Origin: Tritrichomonas musculus
Taxonomy: Eukaryota; Parabasalia; Tritrichomonadida; Tritrichomonadidae
DNA length: 64,000 nucleotides
Direction of reading: 5' to 3'
Assembly: GCA_039105265.1 (NCBI GenBank)
Contig: JAPFFF010000001.1
Coordinates: 496,001-560,000 of the forward strand
Shown here piece after piece: positions 9,732-20,247 of the stretch. Within the stretch, counting starts at the first letter, position 1; each line of letters opens with the position of its first letter. Made by a program: the position numbers and the translations under genes. The notes beneath the pieces were generated by a model. The model was not told where the DNA came from. It worked only from the letters and a program-made list of their open reading frames with translations, and ran no database searches.

Positions 9732-9977
9732 TTACAAAGTCATTTGTTCAGCTGATTTGATACGTTCATCAATAGCTCTTAATTGTATTTTAATCGATTC
9801 AATATCATTAAATAGTTGTTTATATATCGACAATATGTGAATCATCTTATCAAACTTTCCGTTTAATGCATCATCTTCAGAATTCATACATTCATTGAAT
9901 ATCTTGTCTTTAACTATTCGAAACTGAGCGTGTAAAGCTGATGTATCACAACTCAAACCTTTAATTGCACTATTCAT
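9732..9977 (-). CDS. small helical Polinton protein, 81 aa
   Basis: Begins MNSAIKGLSCDTSALHAQF and is almost wholly predicted alpha-helical by eye, with hydrophobic residues at heptad-like spacing (KMIHILSIYKQLFNDIESIKIQLRAIDERI). Probably a short coiled coil. Function unknown. It sits between the 191-residue and 116-residue genes on the same strand. Confidence 0.5.
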   Translation of the reverse strand: MNSAIKGLSCDTSALHAQFRIVKDKIFNECMNSEDDALNGKFDKMIHILSIYKQLFNDIESIKIQLRAIDERIKSAEQMTL

Positions 9978-10015
9978 TTTAAACCAAAAATAAACAAATT
10001 AATTAAATGATATTT

Positions 10016-10366
10016 TTATTCTTTGTTGTTCTTAAATGCCAATAATCTATTAATCATATATGATGATACATTTAACTTCAATTTTTCCTTCAATAAGTTT
10101 TGTGTATATGAACACCTTTTATGTCCTGGCAACTTATTTATATCATTCATTACTTTATCATCCAAAAATTGTATAACTTTTTCACGTTCATCCTTGTTCA
10201 AGAACTTTGATGAATTGAATATTGAACGCGTTCTTTTATGGTTTGCTTCTGTATTTGCTTCTTCATTTGTTTCTTCTTCTTCACTTACTTCTTGTTTTGA
10301 TTCTAATATCAAAAGTAATTTATGTATTTCTTCAATGTGTTTTATTATTTCTCTTAACTCAGACAT
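10016..10366 (-). CDS. small coiled-coil Polinton protein, paralogue B, 116 aa
   Basis: The N-terminal helix is MSELREIIKHIEEIHKLLLI, followed by a Glu-rich linker. The basic C-terminal block has SKFLNKDEREKVIQFLDD and TQNLLKEKLKLNVSSYMINRLL. Architecture and block are shared with the 134-residue gene at 6274-6678. Two diverged paralogues in one element suggest an old duplication with separate roles. Function unknown. Confidence 0.65.
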   Translation of the reverse strand: MSELREIIKHIEEIHKLLLILESKQEVSEEEETNEEANTEANHKRTRSIFNSSKFLNKDEREKVIQFLDDKVMNDINKLPGHKRCSYTQNLLKEKLKLNVSSYMINRLLAFKNNKE

Positions 10367-10458
10367 TTCAATGAAATAAAAAACTCGAAATATTTTTTAT
10401 TTTTTGATTTAACATTTTTTCAAATTTCAAATAATTTGATTTTTTAATAATATCATAA

Positions 10459-11103
10459 ATGAGTTCTCGTTATTACTATAGAAAAGATACCAAATCATTT
10501 GTTATTGAACAAATCAGGTATATCAATAATGAACTTCAATTAAAACCTCGTTTGTCAACATCTAAACCTTCTGATTATGATGTTAAACATTTCAAAAACA
10601 TTTTAGAAAATTATCTAACTTCATTCGGTTTTAGAGAACATGAAGGTAATAGAATAGATGACATATCAATATTAGATTTCGTTAATAGAATGAAAAGAGA
10701 AGCAGAAGAACAAGAAGAAGAGGAGGAAGAGGAACAATTTGAAGAAGAAGAACAAAATGATGAACAAAAACTAAAACAAAAACAAATCGAGAACAACATT
10801 AAAATAGCTCATGATGCACTCAACAAAGCCCTTCAATTAATTAAATCTGAAAATATATTATTGAGACCATTACCGCCAAAGACAAACAAACAACCTCAAC
10901 GATATGAAGACATTCGATTCAACAATGAAAATGCTGAATTAATTGAATACCTCAAAAAGTTTGGCTATAAAGGTGTTCATTCAAAACATGACTCATATTT
11001 CATAATAAATGAACCTGAGAACTTTGATGAAGCAGTTGAAGCATGCAGTCATTTCATTGACCAATTCCCAAATGATAATGAAAAGGTTGAACGATTAGAT
11101 TAA
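10459..11103 (+). CDS. acidic Polinton protein segment upstream of PolB, 214 aa
   Basis: Begins MSSRYYYRKDTKSFVIEQI. A long Glu run at about residues 75-100 is followed by a helical segment. A compact block follows near 145-200 (RYEDIRFNNENAELIEYLKKFGYKG). It lies directly upstream of the polymerase on the same strand and in the same orientation. Protein-primed polymerases of Polintons usually carry a long N-terminal region before the exonuclease, so this segment is probably related to that region. Nothing here identifies an activity. Confidence 0.5.
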   Translation: MSSRYYYRKDTKSFVIEQIRYINNELQLKPRLSTSKPSDYDVKHFKNILENYLTSFGFREHEGNRIDDISILDFVNRMKREAEEQEEEEEEEQFEEEEQNDEQKLKQKQIENNIKIAHDALNKALQLIKSENILLRPLPPKTNKQPQRYEDIRFNNENAELIEYLKKFGYKGVHSKHDSYFIINEPENFDEAVEACSHFIDQFPNDNEKVERLD

Positions 11104-11172
11104 GACAGTAAAGAACCGATAAAAATATATTACAAGAACGGAGTTTCATCAATTGAAGACATCAATGAATAT

Positions 11173-13632
11173 TTGACTGAAACAGTATTTAAACAAGAAG
11201 TGAAACCGTTCAAAATATATTTTCAATTGACTGGTATATTTGAGATACCACCAAAGAATGAAAACGAAAGATATACATATGAAGCAAGTGAAATCAAATG
11301 GAAGAATTATAAATCATCAGTACCAATAATTGTCAGAGAGAATAAAGATATTGACAAAGTTAAACTGTATATTGAATCAAAGATTCATGAATATGAAACC
11401 ACTGCTTCAAACATCAAATTGTGTATCGTTTGGTCTGTTTCATTTACAATCTCTCGTGTCGTTAAGATAACAGGTAAGATTGATGGATTACCAGAAGAGT
11501 TCATTAAAAATAAATATATCATTATGGATAACGTTGATGATTGTTTATGTTGGTATCGTTTCCTTGCTTGCTGTTTGAATAAGCAACTTATTGAAACACG
11601 AACATTTAAAATCTCCAACAGAACAGCAGCAGCAAAGAAAATATTATGTGAAGAACACGGAATAACTTATTCAACAAAACCTTCAAAAGCAGCAAATCAA
11701 TTCATCAACACATTCAAAGGAATCACGATTGAAGAAATGAAAGAATCAGCCAAGAATCATAACATCAATGTCAACATCTATGAATATGACAAAGAGAAAC
11801 ATATTTATGATATTCAAGACCAATGGCACAACACTGATGAATCAAACAAAACATTTTCAGCTCTGTTGTATTCAAAAGATAAGATACTTCATATCATGTA
11901 CATCATTGATGCTGAAGCATTAACAAACATTCATATATGTCCTCATTGTGGTTCATACATTCACAAAGGAAATAACAATATTGACAGATTCAACAGACAT
12001 GTAGATAAATGTGATGGCAAATTCAAAAAGGATTTCATACCTTCACGAGAAGCTTTGCCATATTGTCCACACATTTTAAACAATCCTGTTTATTTGTATT
12101 GTCTTTCATATGAACTTGAATGGAAGCCAACAATTCATTATATCACTTATGATTTTGAAACAATGGAGCAAAAGATTGAAAAGAAAGTTAGTGATAAATC
12201 AGTTATCAATTCTCGATTGATTCCTTTGAGTGTTTCATCATGTGTGAAACTTGATAAAGGTTTGATAACAAAGAACTTTGATATAAGAACAAATGACTTC
12301 ATTGCCAAATGGATTGAATGGTTATTTGTTGTTGGATGTGATGTGTATGTTGATAAGTTGAACCATTTGAAATCATTCATTAAAGATAAATCAGAAGAAG
12401 AACTCAATAAAATAGATACATCATTGAAAACAATAACAGTATTTGGTTTTAATTCATCACGATTTGATTCAAACTTATTCAAGGAGCAATTGATTAAAAA
12501 TCATTGGTCTATCGATAGCGGAATGATTGGAACAGCTACATCATTAAAGCAATTTATATTGAAATCATCAAAGTACCCCATTCGATTACGATTCATTGAT
12601 GCACAAGCATTTGTTGCTGGTGGTACGCTCAAACAATTTGGAATTGATTTTGGTGGGATTTCTAACAGTTCGAAAGGTGTATTTCCTTATGAAGCAATCA
12701 ACAATGAAAATTATAATGAAGTGTTATCAAAGAGTGAACCATTCGCATATGAAGACTTTTACAGTTATCTCAATCAAAAGAATCCTTTAACACAATCCGA
12801 TTATGAAGAGTATTTGATTGATTCAAAGAGGTTTGCAACACGTTGGGATTATTTGTTATCATACAATGACAATGATGTTGAAATGATGATTAATCCTATT
12901 GACAACCTTATTCAAATGAATGCCGAATACAAAGTTGATTTGATAAGTAATCTTTCATTATCGAAGAACGCTTCATGCATCAAATATGCTCTTGCATATA
13001 AAGATTTTAATCCGAAGAACGACTATGAAATCATCAACAAATCAAATACATTCAAACCAACAATGAAATGGTGGTTAAATAAATGTGATAATTATCGAAA
13101 GCAAGACATGAAACATAATTTTTGCTCGCAAAAAGGCGATTCATCGCTTCAAACGAACCAAAATCAACGAGATATTTCAAAATGTGTTAGTGAAAAGGAT
13201 TTCGAAGCATTCATGAAATTGTATGAATCAAATGAAACAAGTAAATGTCATTTATGTGGTGAACACTTTACTTACAACAACAAACCGACACTTGACAGAA
13301 TAGATAACAACAAAGGACATCAGATTGATAACTGTTTACTTGCTTGTGCTGAATGTAATCGTTTGAGACAACGTGATGATGACAAGATAACAAGAACCAA
13401 AATACAATTGAAGAAATTCTGCAAGCTCCATCACCTGCCAACACTCATAACTGATGAAAAAGAATACTACAATTTGAGAGAGAACATAACGGGAGGATTA
13501 TCAAATGTACTTCATCGAGTGAACATTAGAGGTCAAACATTAATCAATAAACTCAAATATGATGCCGTTAATGACAGAATCATTAGCTATGACACTTCAA
13601 ACATAGTCTCACATACGTTGACAAAACTTTAA
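11173..13632 (+). CDS. polB: protein-primed DNA polymerase B of Polinton (part), with HNH-type module
   Basis: The exonuclease motifs of family B polymerases can be read in order: Exo I YDFETME with D327 and E329, Exo II FNSSRFD with D432, and Exo III YNDNDVEMM with Y564 and D568. Before them is a C2H2-like finger starting at C256 (CPHCGSYI...FNRHVDKC). After them, residues 692-728 form a zinc-binding HNH-type module: CHLCGEHF, then PTLDRIDN, then CAECN, with paired Cys at 692/695 and 725/728. The segment ends in a GGLSNVLHRVNIRGQTL block typical of the region leading into the polymerase core in these enzymes. The family copies the element by protein priming. This is a partial fossil copy. 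Confidence 0.8.
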   Translation: MTETVFKQEVKPFKIYFQLTGIFEIPPKNENERYTYEASEIKWKNYKSSVPIIVRENKDIDKVKLYIESKIHEYETTASNIKLCIVWSVSFTISRVVKITGKIDGLPEEFIKNKYIIMDNVDDCLCWYRFLACCLNKQLIETRTFKISNRTAAAKKILCEEHGITYSTKPSKAANQFINTFKGITIEEMKESAKNHNINVNIYEYDKEKHIYDIQDQWHNTDESNKTFSALLYSKDKILHIMYIIDAEALTNIHICPHCGSYIHKGNNNIDRFNRHVDKCDGKFKKDFIPSREALPYCPHILNNPVYLYCLSYELEWKPTIHYITYDFETMEQKIEKKVSDKSVINSRLIPLSVSSCVKLDKGLITKNFDIRTNDFIAKWIEWLFVVGCDVYVDKLNHLKSFIKDKSEEELNKIDTSLKTITVFGFNSSRFDSNLFKEQLIKNHWSIDSGMIGTATSLKQFILKSSKYPIRLRFIDAQAFVAGGTLKQFGIDFGGISNSSKGVFPYEAINNENYNEVLSKSEPFAYEDFYSYLNQKNPLTQSDYEEYLIDSKRFATRWDYLLSYNDNDVEMMINPIDNLIQMNAEYKVDLISNLSLSKNASCIKYALAYKDFNPKNDYEIINKSNTFKPTMKWWLNKCDNYRKQDMKHNFCSQKGDSSLQTNQNQRDISKCVSEKDFEAFMKLYESNETSKCHLCGEHFTYNNKPTLDRIDNNKGHQIDNCLLACAECNRLRQRDDDKITRTKIQLKKFCKLHHLPTLITDEKEYYNLRENITGGLSNVLHRVNIRGQTLINKLKYDAVNDRIISYDTSNIVSHTLTKL

Positions 13633-13737
13633 ATAAAGCTACTTATCTTTTTTTATTTCTTTTTAGTTTTTCTAATGCTAAAATTTTATGGAACACCCTA
13701 TAGATTTCAATCTGAAAAGTTGCGTTAATTTTTTATT
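13633..13737. other. short spacer between Polinton and transposase relic
   Basis: AT-rich sequence with no recognisable gene or terminal repeat. It marks the junction between the Polinton fossil and a decayed DNA-transposase gene. I could not tell whether one element inserted into the other or whether they were joined by deletion. Confidence 0.4.
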
Positions 13738-15470
13738 TTGATTTCATTTCATGGTAGATCATTAATGGAATTGCTTAAAAAATCATTTGCCTTTCCATCG
13801 TGGAAATCAACAATAAGATGGAAAAAAAGTTTTCTTCAACAATATAATATCAGTTTTGATGGAAGTATTGAATCTCTGTCACAATTAATTAGTACAATTT
13901 ACAAAGATGAAATGGACGATAAGCGTGTAGTTATTGCAATTGATGCTGTTTCAGTTTCTCCTAACATATCTGTTTCAATAGATGGAGAAGTAGCAGGTCT
14001 TGTCCACTTAAATCACATTGATGAATCTGATGCAATTCAAATCATTCGATCTCCAGAAGATTTTGCATCATTCGTTGAAGCTCATACAAACCAAGCAATA
14101 AGATATTTCTTGTCTCATATCTTTGCCCCTTAAATACAAATTATATTAGCATTCCGATTTGCATCATTTCTCAAGAAACAGGAAATGCTAACATGTCAAT
14201 TACAAGTGTTTTTGATGACGTTTTGAATAATCTAAAATCGATTGGAATGAATATTATAGGCGAAGCCTATGATGGAGACCCAGGATGGCTTTCACGAACA
14301 AATGCTTTTGTTCAAGAGTTATGTAATCTGATTTTACTGCATCCTAAATTTACACTTGAAGATCTAGCTGAATTAGCAGTTCATGTCAATTCCGGAAGAT
14401 TCATTTATGAAGATTTATTTCATTTAACAAAGTTTGATAGATATAGAAAAGTTAGTGGAGCTTCTATTTACCCTACCCTTTATGAAGCAAAAGCAACCTT
14501 TAATAAAGAATCATTTGAGCAGAGTGGAATTCCAAAGTGGATTACAGACAATAATCATTATACAAAAATGGATGATACACTTCCAATCAAGTTCTTTACC
14601 TTTGAAAATATATAGCATCTTCGTGAGATTAAAAGATTTGACCTTTCATTTTCTTTAATATCATCAACTCTTTTAATCGAAGCTATCCTTAATGAAAAAT
14701 ATACAAAAAGCCAACGTCTTGATTTACTATCATTTGGATACAGTATTATTTACATTTACTACACAGAACTCCAAGCATATACATCTGAAGGAACTATAAA
14801 ACCTCAATCAACTTCGAAATCAAAAGGTGAAAGGAAATGAATTACTTTATTTGAGAAGAAGTTCTGCCTGAAATAAATGGAACTTTGCGCCTCATTAAGC
14901 AATCTAATATCTAAGAAAGGACGCTTTGATCTCGGTGCATTAGGTTCGCATCATCTCGAATGCTTTTTCGGAAGTATTTGTCGTGTTTCTAGAGGAAATG
15001 ATTGCTCTGATAAGTTTCTTGCTATGTGCTATGATGCAATTTTTAAAATAATAATCTCGAATAATCTTCAAATTGTTTCAACTAAAATCAAAAGAAAATC
15101 ATCATCAGGCATTTTCATTGAAGAAGAAGAAGAAGTAACAAACTCACATAGCATCATTGATTATATTAAAATTGCTTGGTGTTTATTTAGCAAATTCCGC
15201 AATCAAGGTGATTTCTTTGATTTGAAACTTTTTAGACTTGCAACTGAAAATGGTGAAGATATAATGTCTGAAGGAGAAGCGTTTTGTATCATTGAAAGCA
15301 TTTTACAATGTGGCAAAAGTCATCAAACTCCATCAACTTTAATAATTGAAGTTGAAGAAAGTAAAGTTAAAGTTAGTACAAATATACAACCCGAAGATCC
15401 TGATGATGAACAAGACAATGAAGAGGATAGAGTTCGAAGCATCATCAAAGACATTGAAGAAAAAGAGTAA
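13738..15470 (+). pseudogene. decayed DDE-type transposase gene
   Basis: Coding-like sequence split over several frames. The first stretch (13738-14133) has VVIAIDAVSV, a plausible acidic catalytic region. A frame change near 14120 leads into a frame that runs to 15470 but is cut by TAG at 14613, TGA at 14838 and TAA at 14874. The last part has GSHHLECFFGSICRVSRGND, a GxHxxExxFGxIR-like block recalling P-element/THAP9-like transposases, then an acidic tail. No ATG was found at the proper N-terminus, so the 5' part also seems lost. The superfamily is uncertain. That it is a dead transposase of a plain DNA transposon is inference from these motifs. Confidence 0.55.
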
Positions 15471-15661
15471 TGTGTTGGAAGTCACTAATTTTCTCATAAT
15501 TCCTTTCATTCAATAATTTAAAATAAAAATAATTTTGATTTTTCACACATTTGATATAGAAAATCATTTTTAATCATGAATATTTACAAAAAAGTGACTC
15601 TGAATGATTTATTTTAGCAAATTGCATAATTGATCATTATACAATATATGAAAATTATAAA

Positions 15662-17244
15662 TAGAGTATATGGAAAAAAAAAATTATGAGACAAAATAAT
15701 ATTAATCACCATTTCACATAAATAGAAAAGATTTAGAAATCTGAGATTTTGCAGTTTTATTTATCATTATAATTGATGTAGTATCATCGTATTTTTGCTT
15801 ATTTTTATAAAGGTAAATTCTCAATATAATTAATCTACATTTTTTTAAATAATGATTAATTTTGAATTTTTTAATGGTATTTTATTTTCAAACACATAAT
15901 ATATTATTTCCTTATAGAAAAATTTAATATATAAGGCGTATTACATGATATATTTTAATATATGATATCATATCGAACTTATCAAAAAGTTGATAAAAAA
16001 AAGAATTAACAAAAAACTATCATTTCTTAATAATATTTGAAATTATTTGGGTATTTGATATTAAATAGATATTTTTATTTCATATATGTCAAAAATTAAT
16101 AAAAATATTAATTTTTCACAAAATATCAATATGATTATTTGATTTTCATTTTTCGGTTTTTACCCTGTTATTATAATGTTAAAGATGTCCACAATGGAAT
16201 TCCAGAGTTTCAGTTTTGTAACTTTATGGTACATGATTTTTTTCTTACAGAAAAGAGAAAAAAATTTTTTTTGGTAAAAAAATATAATAATGCACATTAA
16301 ACCTCAAGCTAAAAAAATTACTTCCGCAAATTAATTAAGTGCATCTTATACATTTATTATTTATAATTGATGAATTGAAATATTTCATATATAATGAATT
16401 GAAAATGATTCAATTTTTTTTCAAAAAATACCAATTATTTTCAGAATGCAATGAACTTATTTCAATTTATCAATATATTCATAATATATGATTGTATATA
16501 AATTCGTTTTCCATATCATATTCTTTTGTAATCATTTTTTTCTTGTGAAAACCTAGATATAAAATATTTTTAATTTTTAATTTTTTCAATTCATCAAACA
16601 TAATAAATTGACAAAACCAATTAGAAATCAATAAACACATAATATATATTTTAATGAGAAATGACGTTCATTTGAAATTGTTTGTCTAATAGAGTTTTTT
16701 GCATTTTATTTAAGAAGAATGTGATATTCATAATTCAACAAATATATTTGATTCAAAACATTATCTTAGATATTTACAACGCATATATGATATATATTAT
16801 TTTCCCCAAAATTGGTAAGAATCTATTAAGGATATGTTAGGATGACCCCAAAAGTGAAGTGAAAATTATGTACAAATTATTTGTAATTTTTTTTCTGTTT
16901 GTAGTAGGCTTTAGGAATTGATAATAATAAGAAACAATTAAAATCATATTACATTAATAATTATTACTTATAATACAAAAGATAATTATTATTTCAGAGA
17001 ATATGCTTAAATTATTTTTTTTTTACAATATTTTTTTAGTTTATTATTTGTTTCACATCTAACTGAGAAAATGCATTTTCATTTGGATATAAAATTAGAA
17101 ATTATATGAAAAACATTTATTACTAATTATTATTAGAAAATCTCTAATATTTTGAGAAAATTTATTTATTTTTTTATCCGACCAAATATAAATTGACCAT
17201 TAATTTTTTTTTGTCCATTAATTTTTTTTTTCCCATATACTCTA
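15662..17244. mobile_element. non-coding TIR element, about 1.58 kb, possibly mariner-type
   Basis: The left end reads TAGAGTATATGG followed by a run of A and ATTA...GACAAAA. The reverse complement of the right end reads TAGAGTATATGGG, the same A run, ATTAATGGACAAAAA. About 45 bases match at roughly 85%. Each end is bounded by TA, which fits the TA target duplication of Tc1/mariner elements, but TA is uninformative in such AT-rich DNA. The interior has no coding frame, so this would be a non-autonomous copy. The right end also repeats TTTTTTTGTCCATTAAT internally. Confidence 0.55.
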
Positions 17245-18162
17245 AGAATTGAAAAATTATAAATATTTAAAGCTAATTATTTTTTAAAACACTAAATTGT
17301 TATTTTTTTTCAGAATGTCAACAGAAAAAAAACTAACAACAATTAGAAATAGAGTAATTCGCCATGACATAAAAAATAATATAGATTAAACATCATTACT
17401 TTAGATACATAACTAATCAGGTAAAAAAAATAATTGCTTTTTCTATTAAGTTATATGTTTTATAAAAAAAGAAAAACATATTAAAATGAGTAAATAATTT
17501 CTTACATTTGCTATAGATGACTCAATTTGAAGATAATTATAAATTTGAATGCAATTATTATGAAATAATGAATAAATTATCGTACAATTCTGTAAATAAA
17601 TCTATTAATTTGTATGATTTTTCATTATTTGGTTGTTAATTGTGAAAAAAATAATCAATCTTCATTGCGAAAAACTCACCGTTAAAAACTTCGCGAAAAT
17701 TTTACACCACCTTCTATAGCGAAAACGCTTTGGTATTACCTCTGCAAAACTGCATTCCTATGATACATTTTTGAAGAATAAGCATTTCAAATTTGAAGTG
17801 AAATGATGTAAAGTTTTCAATTTTCGAAAATAAAAATTAAAATATCTCATTACTTTATAAATTATTTCTGCATATAATTGAATTTATATTTTAAAAAATA
17901 GTTTATATTTTTTAAATCAAAATAAATAGATGAATAAATTAATATTGAGGATTTTATTTGTTTTTAAAATTGTTAACGGAATCCTGTCTACCCTTCTTTT
18001 GTAAGTCTTAAGTTATTGAATTTCCTATGGGTTTTAAAATGATAAATGATATAAAAATGGAAATATAGCATATTATCATTTTAATATCAAACTATGAACT
18101 CACATTATTTCTCAAAAAGTTATCCAGAAGTTTCATTTAGTCCATGTGTATGATGGAAGTGT
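17245..18162. other. AT-rich spacer with a short coding-like patch
   Basis: Mostly AT-rich with no gene. A less AT-rich patch at about 17655-17765 reads protein-like on the minus strand (for example AIEGGVKFSRSF), with a TAA and a TAG... type interruption nearby and no start. It may belong with the anomalous island to its right, but it is too short to assign. Confidence 0.3.
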
Positions 18163-18540
18163 TCACAGAGCAAAAAGATTTACGAGTAAACAATTAAAAT
18201 ATGTATTTTCCAAATATTTCGACAAGTTATCACTCTTTTTATATAGTTTCAGGTAGGCTAAAATTGTTTGGAGCCAATAAAACCTGAGAACTCCTGCGTT
18301 AGTTGAATTGTATGCATTGAGAATTAATTGTATATGGTTATATGCCATCCTTAGTAGAATGTAACAAGCATTGCTTCTCATTGTACTGAACGAAATCATT
18401 GCAACCTTTGGTTTGTAGGAGAAAGTAGCTGATTTCTCTGTTTCAGGTACAACGTATCCTCCGCCTTGTCTAAACCGTGAAATAAGCTATTTTCGAAACT
18501 TATGATCTATTATTAACACAAAATCTGAAATAACTCACTT
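18163..18540 (-). pseudogene. coding-like fragment of unknown family, minus arm of TAR-Gln island
   Basis: An ATG-started 78-codon frame runs 18399-18163 (MISFSTMRSNACYILLRM). The same frame continues protein-like upstream to about 18540 (FRQGGGYVVPETEKSATFSY, preceded by VISDFVLIIDHKFRK), interrupted only by one TAG. It is head-to-head with the TAA/TAG-rich gene relic starting at 18589. Codons are less AT-rich than the surrounding spacer. No family recognised. Read under the standard code it is a broken fragment. If TAG is glutamine it is a continuous stretch of about 126 codons ending at a TGA. Confidence 0.4.
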
Positions 18541-20070
18541 TAGATTCAAACTATTTTTTGTTTTTAAATAGCAACTAATAATAATAAAATGATTGAATTA
18601 GCGACCGAATAAATCAAATCAATCATTAATGACTATCTGAATGGTTCACCTTTATCAATGATCTCTAACATCAGCTATATAAATAAGTTGCTCGAATCAT
18701 TACGTAAATATTTGGATGATACGAATTACAATCTAGAGTACAACTTGGGCAACATCATTAATTACTATTACATTGATGATTTTGACGATCTCAATAATCG
18801 TTTCATAGCTTCATATGAAAATGAGGATGAAATGATTCATAATATTCCTCAAATGATTACTTGTGAAAGATCATCTTTATACCAAGTCTATTATTTTTGT
18901 ATTAATTAGAACATCATGCTGAGCTTCTATCATTCCATTAAAGCATGTACATCACAAGAATTATAACCAGAATCGATGCAATATAATCTTACTAAGAGTA
19001 TTAATTGGAACGATTTATCCAATATAGACTAAACAACATGAATCTGTAACAGCAATAAAAATTAAGCCATTAAATGATAGATTCTTGGACAATGTTATCT
19101 TCTATTACATGGTTCCAATTGATATTAACAAAAAGAACAACGTAGAATATTTATCGAAGTTCCTAGTAGAGTATACTTCTAAGATTATGAGTTTACTAAC
19201 AGATATATATTAAGTAAATCAATAGTAACAAAAAGATGAGTACAATATACAATACATTAAGGTTGTATTACCAACAATTCCAGTAAATAATGTATTCACA
19301 TTAATTACTAGTGAAGATGTTATTAATTCCTTTTATAACAAAGGTTTCAGTAGAAAATAAAGATTAAATTATTGAAGGATCCAATAATGATGGAGACTAT
19401 GAAAATATGGTTAACGATAAATTAGTTGGGAAGAACTGTCTAACCTTAATCCATAATACAGAACACGATAGAGTGAGATATAAGTTCCACAACAAATTCA
19501 TCCAATCAATCGAGATTCCAGGTGTTGGAGGAAAGATAGGATTGATTTGGTTATACAATCCAAATGAACTGTTAACGAGCATCATTAACAACAGCTTGGA
19601 AACAGATTTGGTAAGATTGGAAATATCATTCTATGAAAACAACAATGCAGTTAGTGAAGAATACATAAGCATCCATCTTAACTATCTTATAGAGCTGCTT
19701 CCACAAGAGTTAATCTAGTTCAATCCCTATTATAAGTATGTCTTAAACACATTAGAGTACAACTTACTCTACATCGATCTTGATAACTAAATAGTACTGT
19801 TCTTATACTTCATTAAAGATGCTACAGGGGAAGTAGATAGTTTCCAATTGTAAATTATTACATATAATTGAAATATGGGCTTGGCCTGTTTAGTTATGAC
19901 CTTCCTTTTCTAGAAGTTACATGCAAGAGGAATGGTGAAAGATTGATATTAATATACAAGCTAGGTAATCTTAACACAGTTAACTTGGAAGATTGCCTAA
20001 TAACGAAATTTAAATTAATTGATGTTGAAAACTAATTACAAGTAAATAAGCTTATTTATTAGGCAATGCA

Positions 20071-20139
20071 TTTTCCCTATGCATTTAAACAGTTGAATCA
20101 ATTTCCATAGACAAATTGCATTTATATGCATAGGGAAAA
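20071..20139. repeat. inverted repeat, 14-bp arms
   Basis: TTTTCCCTATGCAT at 20071-20084 and its exact reverse complement ATGCATAGGGAAAA at 20126-20139 enclose a 41-base loop. It lies inside the fourth reading segment of the TAA/TAG-rich relic, so it may be chance within coding sequence or the footprint of a small inserted element. Confidence 0.7.
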
Positions 20140-20225
20140 AAGTCTTTTAAATTAGTTTTGGAGTTAATTTTAGAAATTGTATTTTGAAAGAGTCAAGGGA
20201 AATTATTTCGATTATGAATACTAGC

Positions 20226-20247
20226 TGCCAAGAATTAATTCTTGGCA
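20226..20247. repeat. 22-bp perfect palindrome
   Basis: A perfect palindrome centred on AGAATTAATTCT with outer arms TGCCA and TGGCA, no loop. It overlaps the end of the TAA/TAG-rich relic. It could be a dimeric protein site or chance. Confidence 0.75.

Larger units (their letters stand above)
1..13632. mobile_element. Polinton/Maverick element, partial copy (fossil)
   Basis: A block of tightly packed genes on both strands with gaps of a few bases and small overlaps. It carries an A32/FtsK-HerA-like packaging ATPase, part of a protein-primed family B DNA polymerase, a fibre-like protein, a large structural-type protein and several small unknown proteins. This set and the packing match the Mavericks known to be abundant in trichomonads. 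The window opens inside the element, so its left end is not seen, and no terminal inverted repeat was recognised on the right. Most frames are long and open, so the copy is probably fairly young. It is nevertheless incomplete and appears broken in about one or two places within the part seen. No integrase or protease gene was recognised in this portion. Confidence 0.85.
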
